Source of the DNA: Bacteroidaceae bacterium | GTDB taxonomy: Bacteria > Bacteroidota > Bacteroidia > Bacteroidales > Barnesiellaceae_A | DNA: 57,370 nucleotides | NCBI GenBank assembly: GCA_017555825.1 | Contig: JAFZFQ010000009.1 | Location: 1 to 57,370, forward strand | Direction: 5' to 3' | Part shown: one piece after another, positions 41,583 to 50,629 of the stretch | Layout of the letters: each line of letters begins with the position of its first letter | Numbering within the stretch: the stretch's first letter is position 1 | The notes under the pieces: model-generated | Told to the model about the DNA's origin: nothing | What the model saw: the letters and a program-made list of their open reading frames with translations, nothing else | The model's database searches: none | Program-made: the position numbers and the translations under genes

Positions 41583-43907
41583 ATGAAGCACTCGCACACA
41601 CAAAAAAATTGGCTTATAAGCATCATCGTGATGCTTATCGTGTGTGCAATAGTAGCTTGTAGCCCCACGCGACATGTCCCCGAAGGCGAGTATCTGCTCG
41701 ATCACGTTTCGATAAAGACCGACACCAAAGAGATATCGGCCTCAAACCTCAAGACCTATATCCAGCAGAACCCCAACTACCGCATCATGGGCATCCTTCC
41801 CCTGCAACTTACACTATACAACTTATCGGGCAAGGATACTACCAACTTCTTCAACCGCTGGCTTCGCAATCTTGGCGACCCTCCTGTACTATACAGCGAG
41901 GAGGCTATGGAGTCATCTTGTTACCAGCTATCGAAAGCATTGTCAAACATGGGCTACATCCATGCCGAGGTTACTGCCGACACAATTGTCAAAAACCGAC
42001 GTATGAATATCACTTACAATGTAAAGGCCAACGAACCGTTCTACATTGATACGTTGATTTTTGATTTTCCTGAGGCCGACATCGACAGCATCGTTCGTTC
42101 ACAACCTACGCTCATCAAGGAGGGCATGCTACTCAACCGCTCGTTGCTCAACCAAGAGCGCGACCGCCTCACCGCACAACTACGCAACAATGGATACTTC
42201 AGTTTTATCAAAGACTACATAACATTCAATGCCGACACAATGGCAACATCGCGTGGGGTAGAACTCTCGGTAGCACTACACCCCATGCCCTCGGTAGTAG
42301 ATGTAAGAAAACCCCGATCATACGACTACTACCATCGATATTATATCAACAAGGTGTATGTCATTACCGACCCCCTGCTCAACAACCTCAACCTTTCGGA
42401 CATAGATGTGAGCAATGCTATACCTTATAAGCACGTCGAAATAGTTTATGGCGACAACAAGTACCTCTCCAAGCAAGCCATTGCCGACAACTGCTTTATA
42501 GAGCCAGGCCGCGTATATAACACCGACGACATCAATCGTACATACACCTCATTCGGGCGTCTTACATACTTGAAGAGCATCAATATTCGTTTTGCCCAGC
42601 ACGAAATGAGCGACGAAAACAACCTATTAGATTGTTATATCTTCATTGCACCCGGACGCGCACAGAATATCAGTGCAGAGCTCGAAGGTACCAACTCAGA
42701 GGGCGACCTCGGTGTAGCTGCACAGCTATCATATCAACATCGCAACATATTCAAAGGCTCTGAAACTTTTACAACCGAGATACGTGGCGCATACGAAAGC
42801 GTATCGGGTACGATACAAGGCATTATCAACAACCACTACACCGAGTTGGGTGGACGCATGAGTCTTAAAGTACCCAAGTTTGTATTTCCATTTATCTCAA
42901 ACGACTTCAGCCGTCGCATCCTTGCCACAACCGACTTTGATGTGTCGCTCAACTATCAACAGCGACCCGAGTACACACGCATCATAGCCGGAGCCGGATG
43001 GCGATACAATTGGTCGCGACAACGTCACCGCCACCGCCTCGACCTGCTCGACCTCAACTATGTATATCTGCCACAATACATGGAAGGATTTCTCGAACAG
43101 ATAGCTCCTGCCAACCCTCTGTTGCGCTATAGCTACGAAGACCACTTCATCATGGGTGTAGGCTACAACTACTATACCAGCAACATCAGCCAAAACATGC
43201 CCATGCAAAATGCTACACTGCGCAATGCCTATACACTGCGCTCTTCGATAGAGACTGCAGGCAACTTACTATATGGCATATCAAACGCCATTGGCGCCCC
43301 CTCGGACGATGGCTACAAAATATTCGGCATTAGATACTCTCAGTATATCAAAGCCAATATCGACTATAGTTACTTGCACAACTTCAACAAGCGCCATTCG
43401 CTGGCTATGCATGCCGGATTTGGTATAGGACTACCCTATGGCAACTCGACAGTAATGCCCTTTGAAAAACGATTCTATGCCGGTGGTGCCAACAGTGTTC
43501 GCGGATGGTCGGTGCGCTCATTGGGCCCGGGTAGCTACAATGGTTACAACAACTACAACAGCTTTATATACCAATGTGGCGATATACGCCTCGACCTCAG
43601 CATTGAGTATCGCGCCAAGCTGTTCTGGAAAGTCGAGTCGGCAATCTTTATCGACGCCGGTAATATATGGACTATAGACGACTATGAAACTCAACCCGGT
43701 GGCGCCTTCCGCTTCGATACTTTCTACAAGCAGATAGCACTGGCCTACGGTCTTGGTCTGCGCCTCAACTTCGACTTTGTGGTAATTCGAGCCGACTTTG
43801 GTATGAAAGCCTACAACCCGGCCGATAATGCAGTAAAATGGGCTATTGCCAACCCCAACTTCAAGCGCGACTTTGCATGGCACATCACCATTGGATACCC
43901 ATTCTGA
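41583..43907 (+). CDS. TamL-like Omp85 outer-membrane lipoprotein (second copy)
   Basis: A 774-residue protein with a lipoprotein signal (IVCAIVACSPTRHVPEGEYL), POTRA-like repeats and a C-terminal barrel: FYAGGANSVRGWSVRSLGPG, SAIFIDAGNIWTI, and end WHITIGYPF. It has the same plan as TamL at 32909-35212 but differs throughout. I start at ATG 41583, because the long upstream frame runs through the promoter and another gene. It has no TamB beside it. Either it shares the one TamB or serves a different export path. Confidence 0.85.
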   Translation: MKHSHTQKNWLISIIVMLIVCAIVACSPTRHVPEGEYLLDHVSIKTDTKEISASNLKTYIQQNPNYRIMGILPLQLTLYNLSGKDTTNFFNRWLRNLGDPPVLYSEEAMESSCYQLSKALSNMGYIHAEVTADTIVKNRRMNITYNVKANEPFYIDTLIFDFPEADIDSIVRSQPTLIKEGMLLNRSLLNQERDRLTAQLRNNGYFSFIKDYITFNADTMATSRGVELSVALHPMPSVVDVRKPRSYDYYHRYYINKVYVITDPLLNNLNLSDIDVSNAIPYKHVEIVYGDNKYLSKQAIADNCFIEPGRVYNTDDINRTYTSFGRLTYLKSINIRFAQHEMSDENNLLDCYIFIAPGRAQNISAELEGTNSEGDLGVAAQLSYQHRNIFKGSETFTTEIRGAYESVSGTIQGIINNHYTELGGRMSLKVPKFVFPFISNDFSRRILATTDFDVSLNYQQRPEYTRIIAGAGWRYNWSRQRHRHRLDLLDLNYVYLPQYMEGFLEQIAPANPLLRYSYEDHFIMGVGYNYYTSNISQNMPMQNATLRNAYTLRSSIETAGNLLYGISNAIGAPSDDGYKIFGIRYSQYIKANIDYSYLHNFNKRHSLAMHAGFGIGLPYGNSTVMPFEKRFYAGGANSVRGWSVRSLGPGSYNGYNNYNSFIYQCGDIRLDLSIEYRAKLFWKVESAIFIDAGNIWTIDDYETQPGGAFRFDTFYKQIALAYGLGLRLNFDFVVIRADFGMKAYNPADNAVKWAIANPNFKRDFAWHITIGYPF

Positions 43908-44014
43908 TGCCGAAAAGAGGATAACAGCAAAGCAATATCGCACTCGAAACAGGAGAAACTGCAACAGTTTTGACAATTTTCAACCGTCAATTTTCATTTT
44001 TCAATTTAAATGCT

Positions 44015-44022
44015 TACCTTTG
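44015..44022 (+). promoter_or_regulatory. -7 box of tRNA-Arg
   Basis: TACCTTTG lies 16 bp before the mature tRNA. The upstream element is only TTTTC-like, about 20 bp away. Confidence 0.6.
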
Positions 44023-44038
44023 CATCGCTATTTAGGTC

Positions 44039-44112
44039 GGTTGAGTAGCTCAGCTGGATAGAGCAACAGCCTTCTAAGCTGTGGGTCCAGGGTTCGAATC
44101 CCTGCTCAATCA
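44039..44112 (+). tRNA. tRNA-Arg (anticodon UCU)
   Basis: A 74-nt cloverleaf. Acceptor GGTTGAG pairs with CTCAATC (one G-T), discriminator A, D arm GCTCAGCTGGATAGAGC. The anticodon arm CAGCCTTCTAAGCTG gives UCU, and the T arm has CAGGGTTCGAATCCCTG. CCA is not encoded. Confidence 0.94.
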
Positions 44113-44117
44113 CGATG

Positions 44118-44152
44118 TAACAGCCATCTTGTATATCAGGGTGGCTGTTTTT
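44118..44152 (+). terminator. Terminator after tRNA-Arg
   Basis: ACAGCCA and TGGCTGT form a stem with a longer loop, followed by TTTTTTT. Confidence 0.8.
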
Positions 44153-44252
44153 TTATTGTATGGTCTCGCGTCGCAAGAACCACATTTTTGCCAACGCCGT
44201 GTGCCGAAGACAATAAAATTTTGTAGTTTTGTGTCGCATAATACCATAAACT

Positions 44253-45266
44253 ATGAAGATTATACATCACACCATACTATTGGCTCTATTGCTCACCATG
44301 AGCAGTTGTAGCTGGGTGCACCACATACAACTCAACACACTCCGACCGGCACAAGTGAGCTATCATCACGCCTCACCGGCAGTTATTATCGTCAATAATT
44401 GCTTGGACGACTCGTTGCATGAGAGTAGTAGATACATCAACGAGAACGGTAAGCAGTATCGCCTCACATCGACCATCGATAGCATTTCGCACACAATGGC
44501 CATGTCGTTGGGCACTCAGTTATACGACAGCCACGCCTTTGAGCGCGTAGAGATATTCACCCCCGACAGCAATAGCATTACAGGCATTGTGGGCCTCAAC
44601 GAGCCCCTGCTGAGCCAATTGCAATCGCAAGCCCCCGACGATGTGCACATAGCTATCAACGCTGTTATACCCACCGCTCTCATGCAGGTGACACCCACCG
44701 AGGGCATTTTCTGTAGCGAGTTTTCTATCATGTCGCAAGCGCACATGCAATGTTTTATTCCCAACAGAGAGGTTATAAACCTATCGGTATGCGACACTCT
44801 CTATTGGCAATCGTATGGCGACACACCCGGCATTGCCAACGCATACATGCCCGACTTTGAAGAGTGCATCGACGAGTCTATCACATCGTTATCGAGCAAA
44901 GCAGCCAACCTCTTCGCTCCGCACATGCGCATAGTAAATAGATGCATATTTGTCACCGGACATCCTGCCATGAAAGATGCCTACAAATATTGGGACAACA
45001 GTCAATACACCGAGGCATCCTATATATGGGAATATGTATATAAAAAAGCCAAGAACAAAGGCCGTAGAGCCAAGGCTGCAGCCAACCTCGCACTGTATAA
45101 CGAGATTGAGGAGAACTATACCGAGGCTTTGAGATATGCCCAAGAAGCAGCATCGATTCTTACAGAGATAAACGATGTAGAGGCAACACTATATATCATT
45201 GAGTATGTTGCCGACCTCCAGCACCGCATTGAGGAGGCAAACCTCTTGGATCAAGCGATACAATAG
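44253..45266 (+). CDS. DUF6340 family lipoprotein
   Basis: A 337-residue protein with a lipoprotein signal (LLTMSSCSW). The C-terminal third matches DUF6340: HPAMKDAYKYWDNSQYTEAS, then KKAKNKGRRAKAAANLALYN and YTEALRYAQEAASIL. This part has a TPR-like helical repeat. The N-terminal part resembles other Bacteroidales envelope lipoproteins that start HHIQLNTLRPAQVS. Function unknown. It is followed by a very strong terminator. Confidence 0.8.
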   Translation: MKIIHHTILLALLLTMSSCSWVHHIQLNTLRPAQVSYHHASPAVIIVNNCLDDSLHESSRYINENGKQYRLTSTIDSISHTMAMSLGTQLYDSHAFERVEIFTPDSNSITGIVGLNEPLLSQLQSQAPDDVHIAINAVIPTALMQVTPTEGIFCSEFSIMSQAHMQCFIPNREVINLSVCDTLYWQSYGDTPGIANAYMPDFEECIDESITSLSSKAANLFAPHMRIVNRCIFVTGHPAMKDAYKYWDNSQYTEASYIWEYVYKKAKNKGRRAKAAANLALYNEIEENYTEALRYAQEAASILTEINDVEATLYIIEYVADLQHRIEEANLLDQAIQ

Positions 45267-45290
45267 CGGCATAAGAGACTCCTTATACAA

Positions 45291-45330
45291 CCACTACGCC
45301 CTCGCAAATGGTATTGCGAGGGCGTAGTGG
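45291..45330. terminator. Two-way terminator between the DUF6340 gene and trmB
   Basis: A perfect 17-bp stem, CCACTACGCCCTCGCAA with TTGCGAGGGCGTAGTGG, loop ATGGTA, lies between converging genes. Confidence 0.88.
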
Positions 45331-45352
45331 TTTATGAGGTAATGTTACAATT

Positions 45353-46114
45353 TTACTCTTTGTTGGTAGTCTTGCTACTACGCTTGCTTCGGTTGAAACT
45401 GCGATAGTCGTCGAGCTCTATCTCTATATCGGGCTCTATAAGCTCCGATCGAGACTCATAGATAAACTTGATATACTTGATGCTCTTGCCTCGCTCAAGC
45501 CATTGTTGCTCATAGAAAGTCTTTATACCGAGTATATCATCATCTATACCCGAATTGTAAAGGTCGTCGGTATCGATCAAGATAGGGAAGTTGTTCTCTT
45601 GTACCATAGCACGAGTGTATGTATACAAGAAGGGGCTGTCGCTCTTGAGGTGTATGATACCATTTTCGGTGAGAATCTCACGATATAGTTCGAGCATACG
45701 AGTCGATGTGAGTCGCTTACGGGTTTTCTTCATCTGTGGGTCGGGGAAGGTAATCCATATTTCCGACACCTCTCCAGGAGCAAAGAAGTGGGTAATCAAC
45801 TCGATATGCGTGCGCAAGAAGGCTACATTCTCTATGCCTTCGGCCTTGGCCTCACTTGCACCGCTCCACATGCGAGCGCCTTTGATGTCTACACCTATAA
45901 AGTTCTTGTTGGGATAGCGACGAGCCAAACCCACGGCATACTCGCCCTTGCCACATCCAAGCTCCAAGACAATGGGATTATCGTTGTGAAAGAACATTTC
46001 GTTCCACTTGCCACGCATGTCAAATCCACGCTCCTTGAGTACGGCAAAAGGGTATTGAAAGACATGCGAGTAGGTCTCCATGTCGGCAAATTTCTGTAAT
46101 TTATTCTTAGCCAT
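45353..46114 (-). CDS. trmB: tRNA (guanine-N7)-methyltransferase
   Basis: A 253-residue AdoMet methyltransferase that modifies G46 of tRNAs. Motifs are [20 protein letters not shown] (AdoMet site), [16 protein letters not shown], and the TrmB hallmark [17 protein letters not shown]. The C-terminal tail ([16 protein letters not shown]) is basic and may aid RNA binding. It lies 14 bp after the LRR gene and may be read with it. Confidence 0.94.
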   Translation of the reverse strand: MAKNKLQKFADMETYSHVFQYPFAVLKERGFDMRGKWNEMFFHNDNPIVLELGCGKGEYAVGLARRYPNKNFIGVDIKGARMWSGASEAKAEGIENVAFLRTHIELITHFFAPGEVSEIWITFPDPQMKKTRKRLTSTRMLELYREILTENGIIHLKSDSPFLYTYTRAMVQENNFPILIDTDDLYNSGIDDDILGIKTFYEQQWLERGKSIKYIKFIYESRSELIEPDIEIELDDYRSFNRSKRSSKTTNKE

Positions 46115-46128
46115 AATTATTTCTTATT

Positions 46129-47643
46129 CTATCGTATTACACGAGCCACTTTCAACACTGTTTGATTACCACCGGCAGTAGTAATTTTCAAGACGTAAAT
46201 GTTATTGGCATAGGCACGTGTATCAATAACAGTCTCATTGGCACGAGGTTGTGCTGTGTGCAACATCATACCCGAAGTCTCATAGAGGCATATATCCTCT
46301 ATCTCGCGCGATGCAACTACCTTGAGATTATAATGCTCAAACATCACTTTCACTTGGCTGTCGGCCTCTATCTCCTCGGTACCTGTAGCAGGATTGATAG
46401 TGCCAAAATCGCTCCACTGCGCCATACTCTCATATATGGAAAGACTCACAGTCTCTACATGGAGTGTCTTGTTCTCTACATCCATGTTGGCAAATACCAT
46501 TTCGCCCAAGTCGGCCGGCATTTCACGGAACGAATAGAAATTGACCGAACTTATACAGCCATCGAAGGCATGATCGTCAATATAAGTTACGGTGCGGGGA
46601 ATAATGGTAGATGTAGCCGATGTATTGTGATAGAAAGCATATCGACCTATAGTCTCAACACCCTCTGGCATAAATTCCAATGATTTCATTGCACAACAAC
46701 CTGCAAAGGCAAAGTCGTGCAGACGATTTACCGAAGCCGGCAAAGCTATCTTTTGCATAGATACACAGTAGCCAAATGCGCCTTCGCCAATAGAAGTAAG
46801 GGTCTGTGGCAACTCAACATTCGACAAGAGCGAGCATGCCGAGAAGGTCCACGCCGGAAGTTGCTCTATATTGCATTGCGACATATCGACCGATGTCAAT
46901 TGCGAGCAAGCAGCAAACACACCCTCACCCATACGTTTCAATCCGGCTGGCATAACTACCGAGGTGAGCTCTTTACATCCGGCAAAGGCAGCATCGTCAA
47001 TAGTAGCGAGCGGGGTTGGCAACTTCACAGTAGCAAGATGGGTGTTTTGAGCAAAAGCTCTCACACCAATGTATGTGAGTTGTCCACAAGGCGACAAGTC
47101 AAGCTGCTCTAATGAGGCACACTTATCAAAAGCATAATCACCTATACGACGCAGCGTTGCAGGCATTTCAACATCGGTAAGTGCCACGCATCCACTGAAA
47201 GAGAAATTTCCTATCTTTTCAATCGACGAGGTGTTTTGTACCGAAGTAAGTTGTTCACAACCGGCAAAGGCGCCCTCGCCTATAGACTTGACATCGGCCG
47301 GAAGAACAATCGTGCGAAGGTTCAAAAATCCCAAGAAAGCCGAAGGCGGAACCTCGTCGGCCTCAAAGTGCGTGTGTATACCCAAATATTGTTCGTCGCG
47401 ACTATCATACGACATGATCGAACATCCCGACAAGTCTATCGACTCGATATTTGTAGCATTGTCGTTGATACAAACAAAGTCTCGCACATCCATTGTACCA
47501 TTTATAACAATAGAGCTGAATGTGTAGTCTCCGGCAAGCGCCTTTTCAAGACCACCACACTCAATATTAACACTCTTTGTTTGTGCCATAGCCATCATGG
47601 CTACACACATTATCATGAGGAAAGAGAATGTTTTTTTGCACAT
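46129..47643 (-). CDS. BspA-like leucine-rich repeat protein with T9SS-like tail
   Basis: A 504-residue exported protein. It has a signal peptide (1-20, ending MAMAQ) and about a dozen LRR_5 (BspA/TpLRR) repeats of the form IGEGAFAGCEQLTSV between residues about 100 and 370. The last 75 residues form a beta domain resembling a Por secretion tail: DICLYETSGMMLHTAQP, then YANNIYVLKITTAGG. That tail would send it to the surface through the type IX system. BspA-like LRRs bind host or bacterial surfaces. The match of the tail is by eye. Confidence 0.82.
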   Translation of the reverse strand: MCKKTFSFLMIMCVAMMAMAQTKSVNIECGGLEKALAGDYTFSSIVINGTMDVRDFVCINDNATNIESIDLSGCSIMSYDSRDEQYLGIHTHFEADEVPPSAFLGFLNLRTIVLPADVKSIGEGAFAGCEQLTSVQNTSSIEKIGNFSFSGCVALTDVEMPATLRRIGDYAFDKCASLEQLDLSPCGQLTYIGVRAFAQNTHLATVKLPTPLATIDDAAFAGCKELTSVVMPAGLKRMGEGVFAACSQLTSVDMSQCNIEQLPAWTFSACSLLSNVELPQTLTSIGEGAFGYCVSMQKIALPASVNRLHDFAFAGCCAMKSLEFMPEGVETIGRYAFYHNTSATSTIIPRTVTYIDDHAFDGCISSVNFYSFREMPADLGEMVFANMDVENKTLHVETVSLSIYESMAQWSDFGTINPATGTEEIEADSQVKVMFEHYNLKVVASREIEDICLYETSGMMLHTAQPRANETVIDTRAYANNIYVLKITTAGGNQTVLKVARVIR

Positions 47644-47734
47644 AATGATTACTCTTGTTTAAGGTCGTAAAGGTAGTAATTTTTAACGTAATAGCAACAC
47701 ATTGCCGGCGAGAATAGTCTCAAGAGAAGGTTTT

Positions 47735-48421
47735 CTATACTCGACAGTCTATGCGTATAATGTTTTCGACAAGGAACAAGTCTCGTATATCACTCTTGGG
47801 CACTTCTATGTCATCGTAGTTTTCGTTTTCGCTACGCAATATCACCATAGCGGGGTCTTGGTGTCGACGCACATACTTCACCATGCGATAGTCATCGAGA
47901 AGCACTACATATATTTGGCCCCAAAAGATGAGATTGGGATTGCGCACCTCGCGTATGGCTATCAAGTCGCCATTGCCTATAACAGGCGACATACTATCGC
48001 CACTCACGCGCACGATACAACAGTCGGGGTGTATAGCCGGCATATTTATTGTACCGATAACTTGCTCATCGGCAAACATACGGTCGCGGGTCATTCCTCC
48101 CGCCGTTACATCCAGGTCGTATACCTTGGCACCATCAACCGCTGTCGAAGATATTACCTCGGCAGGAATGGTAACAGTAGGGAGCTGACTTGCGGCAGTG
48201 TGGTTTTTCCACATCTCGCCCTCGCCACTCACGAGCCACTCTTTCGATGCACCCACGGCAACGACTATTTTATTGTACAGATTTTCGCTCAAGGGCAATT
48301 TACCATTGAGGTGCTTCGAGAAATTGGAGGCATCTACACCTATGCGCTCGGCAAAGGCTGCCTGCTTCAAGCCCATGCTACTCATGAGCTGCTTGATACG
48401 ATTTATACCGGCTTCACTACT
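47735..48421 (-). CDS. LexA-like XRE/S24 transcriptional regulator
   Basis: A 228-residue protein from ATG 48421 (MSSEAGINRIKQLM). The N-terminal helix-turn-helix is MGLKQAAFAERIGVDASNFS. The C-terminal S24 domain has VRVSGDSMSPVIGNGD with the catalytic Ser, and YRMVKYVRR with the Lys of the Ser-Lys dyad. Such repressors cut themselves on a stress or DNA-damage cue. No phage genes are nearby, so it looks like a chromosomal regulator. A strong palindrome over its own start point suggests self-repression. Confidence 0.87.
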   Translation of the reverse strand, partial: SSEAGINRIKQLMSSMGLKQAAFAERIGVDASNFSKHLNGKLPLSENLYNKIVVAVGASKEWLVSGEGEMWKNHTAASQLPTVTIPAEVISSTAVDGAKVYDLDVTAGGMTRDRMFADEQVIGTINMPAIHPDCCIVRVSGDSMSPVIGNGDLIAIREVRNPNLIFWGQIYVVLLDDYRMVKYVRRHQDPAMVILRSENENYDDIEVPKSDIRDLFLVENIIRIDCRV

Positions 48422-48462
48422 CATCGGTTGTATATTTAGTAACAAATTACGCCTTTACTAGT

Positions 48463-48505
48463 GGGTAAACAACCAATTATATGGTTATTTACCCATGCAA
48501 AGGTA
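48463..48505 (-). promoter_or_regulatory. Operator and promoter of the S24 regulator
   Basis: GGGTAAACAACCA (48463-48475) and TGGTTATTTACCC (48482-48494) are 13-bp inverted arms with one mismatch and a 6-bp spacer. TACCTTTG on the minus strand (plus 48498-48505) lies directly upstream, so the palindrome covers the transcription start. Confidence 0.75.
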
Positions 48506-48600
48506 TGATTTATTACCATATATATGAGCCGCAACCTATTATTTTGTGTTTTATTAACACTTTTGAGACCATAAAAAGGTATAACACCCAGGGAGCAGAC

Positions 48601-48792
48601 TCACAATGCGTGCGAGCCATCGCAGAATATACCATTCTTGCTGCGTCCACAACGACATATAAAGGTGCGATTCTTTACCAACACAGTACCATTGGGCAAT
48701 GTGATGCGCACATGACCACCTATACGCAATGGCCCACATTCTATGACCTTCACCTCGACTTGAGGTACAATATGCACTATATTCTTTTCCAT
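48601..48792 (-). CDS. CDGSH iron-sulfur domain protein
   Basis: A 63-residue protein from ATG 48792 (MEKNIVHIV). The motif CRCGRSKNGIFCDGSH gives the 3-Cys-1-His ligands of a [2Fe-2S] cluster of the mitoNEET type. The residue usually Pro before the last Cys region is Ile here. I prefer this start to 48834 because the longer one overlaps the gldD-side transcript start and adds a low-similarity tail. Role: redox or cluster transfer. Confidence 0.88.
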   Translation of the reverse strand: MEKNIVHIVPQVEVKVIECGPLRIGGHVRITLPNGTVLVKNRTFICRCGRSKNGIFCDGSHAL

Positions 48793-48882
48793 ATCGATGC
48801 AGTTTTTGTTTGTTTCTAAAACACTACCGCACATGGTTTTGTTTACCTTACAGCATATTGAATGGCACTATTTTGCACAACT

Positions 48883-48913
48883 TTTGTTGTTTGAAAAATT
48901 GTATGTACCTTTG
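48883..48913 (+). promoter_or_regulatory. gldD promoter
   Basis: TTTG (48883-48886) and TACCTTTG (48906-48913) are 19 bp apart, upstream of the ATG at 48932. Confidence 0.82.
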
Positions 48914-48931
48914 TTGAGAGATAGATGCACT

Positions 48932-49546
48932 ATGAGACACACACACCGGCACAGTAAGAATGGTATTGCAAGTAAGACATGGATAGCCCTTGTCGCAAGT
49001 CTCGTTATACTATTGAGCGCTTGTCGACATGACTCTACCCCTCGCCCATCGGGATACTTTCGCATAGACCCATATCCAGCCAGCTATAGTGCCACACACA
49101 TTGGCAACCTATCGCTACAGATAAACGACTCGGCTCGTTGCATCACCCCCGATGCTACAACCTCGCAAGGCGTGCATTGGCTCAATATTGTCTACCCGCG
49201 CTACAATGCAACTATATACCTCAGTTATATTCCGCTACAGAACAACTTAGCCCAACTCATGGCCGAGAGTATAGAACTTGTATATCGACAAAATGTGAAT
49301 ACCGACCAGGTAGAAGCTGTTGCATACGAAGACAAGGAGGCTCACCTATACGCCACTCTGTTTACCCTCTCGGCCGAGAGTGCCACTCCCATACAATTTA
49401 TTGCTACCGACAGCATCCAATATCTGCTACGTGGCGCCCTATACTTCGACAATGCGGTAAAGAGCGATAGTGTAGCCCCCTCATTGCACTACATTGAAGA
49501 GGATATAATGTACCTCATTGAGAGCGTATCGACCATAACTCAATAA
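48932..49546 (+). CDS. gldD: GldD-like gliding/T9SS lipoprotein
   Basis: A 204-residue lipoprotein (VILLSACRHD). The GldD pattern is RPSGYFRIDPY near residue 38, then WLNIVYPRYNATIYLSYIPL, and IQFIATDSIQYLLRGALYFD toward the end. GldD is needed for gliding and is linked to the type IX secretion system, but its exact role is unsettled. The start is fixed by the promoter at 48883-48913. It is followed 5 bp later by the phosphopantetheinyl transferase gene. Confidence 0.82.
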   Translation: MRHTHRHSKNGIASKTWIALVASLVILLSACRHDSTPRPSGYFRIDPYPASYSATHIGNLSLQINDSARCITPDATTSQGVHWLNIVYPRYNATIYLSYIPLQNNLAQLMAESIELVYRQNVNTDQVEAVAYEDKEAHLYATLFTLSAESATPIQFIATDSIQYLLRGALYFDNAVKSDSVAPSLHYIEEDIMYLIESVSTITQ

Positions 49547-49551
49547 ATACC

Positions 49552-50193
49552 ATGCCCTACTGCGAAACAATCATCACGGCACAAAATGTGCGCATAGCTA
49601 CATGGCAGCTCACCGAGACTATCGATGAGCTGATGGCTTTGTGGGGCACAAACACATTCCCGCAGCACTATGCAGAGGCTCGGGCCGAGAAGCGTCAATG
49701 CGAAATCATGGCTACAGCTCTTCTCTTGCGTGAACTATTTGGAGAGGATATTGAGCTACGTCACTCCTCCAACGGAGCACCGATCATAGACAAAGGAAAT
49801 ATATCTATATCGCACACCATTACTCACGTAGCTATAGCACATCATCCTACCCGTCGCGTAGGTATAGACATAGAGACTATAGGCGAGCGTGCCGTGCGTG
49901 TAGCTCCGCGCATTCTATCGCCCGATGAGATGGCTCTACTGCCACAAGATGAGGGCAGACCGGTATGTAACACCACGCCTCGTACAGCGGCAATACACAT
50001 CGCATGGTCGGTCAAGGAGGCCGTATACAAGATACACCCCACGGCTATAGAGTTTCGTCGCGATATTATTCTTTCGCCCATCGAGGCACTCCCCTCGGGC
50101 TCAGTAACAGCCCACCTCAACGACAGCGATACCCCCATCGAGGCACACTATACCCTATACAACGGTTGCTCGATGGCTTGGGCTGTAGAATAG
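49552..50193 (+). CDS. 4'-phosphopantetheinyl transferase
   Basis: A 213-residue Sfp-type transferase that activates acyl carrier proteins with the CoA arm. Motifs are ISISHTITHVAIA, the Mg-binding RVGIDIETIGER and the conserved IAWSVKEAVYKIHP. The length fits the Sfp class. It forms an operon with gldD (5-bp gap), a combination seen in other Bacteroidetes. Confidence 0.9.
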   Translation: MPYCETIITAQNVRIATWQLTETIDELMALWGTNTFPQHYAEARAEKRQCEIMATALLLRELFGEDIELRHSSNGAPIIDKGNISISHTITHVAIAHHPTRRVGIDIETIGERAVRVAPRILSPDEMALLPQDEGRPVCNTTPRTAAIHIAWSVKEAVYKIHPTAIEFRRDIILSPIEALPSGSVTAHLNDSDTPIEAHYTLYNGCSMAWAVE

Positions 50194-50219
50194 CCCCATA
50201 CACTCCTTGCACAGATAAA

Positions 50220-50254
50220 GAAAAAAGGCCACATCCATTGGATGCAGCCTTCAT
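50220..50254. terminator. Two-way terminator between the transferase and ferredoxin genes
   Basis: AAGGC-(cac)-ATCCA and TGGAT-(gca)-GCCTT form an interrupted stem, with an A-run before and T-rich sequence after. Confidence 0.7.
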
Positions 50255-50276
50255 TTCGTTTGTTGTCGTGCTTGGA

Positions 50277-50444
50277 TTAGCCCTCTACGATAGCATCGTT
50301 GGGACATACACCGGCACAAGTACCGCAGTCGAGGCAAGTATCAGCGTCGATTTTGTAGATATCACCTTCTGAGATTGCGCCAACGGGGCACTCACCGATA
50401 CAAGAACCGCAAGCAACGCAGTTGTCTGTAATAACGTAAGCCAT
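50277..50444 (-). CDS. 2[4Fe-4S] ferredoxin
   Basis: A 55-residue protein with the two classic cluster motifs CVACGSCIGECPVGAI and CLDCGTCAGVCPNDAI. It starts MAYVITDN and ends IVEG. This small bacterial ferredoxin carries electrons for anaerobic metabolism. It has its own strong promoter at 50490-50520 and is monocistronic. Confidence 0.96.
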   Translation of the reverse strand: MAYVITDNCVACGSCIGECPVGAISEGDIYKIDADTCLDCGTCAGVCPNDAIVEG

Positions 50445-50489
50445 GGTTTATAAGTTTTAAAGTATAAATATTAGGTTATATAACGGGAA

Positions 50490-50520
50490 CAAAGGTAAGA
50501 CACTTTTTGTCTTCTGCAAA
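50490..50520 (-). promoter_or_regulatory. Ferredoxin promoter
   Basis: On the minus strand TTTG (plus 50517-50520) and TACCTTTG (plus 50490-50497) are 19 bp apart. Confidence 0.88.
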
Positions 50521-50550
50521 ATAAAAATTGTCTTTTTTTTACACACAAAA

Positions 50551-50573
50551 ACGGCATTGCCACGCAATGCCGT
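50551..50573 (-). terminator. Terminator after the DUF6515 gene
   Basis: ACGGCATTG and CAATGCCGT form a perfect 9-bp stem with a 5-nt loop. Read leftward it ends in TTTTTGTG. Confidence 0.85.
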
Positions 50574-50629
50574 CATAATCTATACATTCTCAACCGATAA
50601 CGTATATCGTGTGTAGAGTACATTCTATA

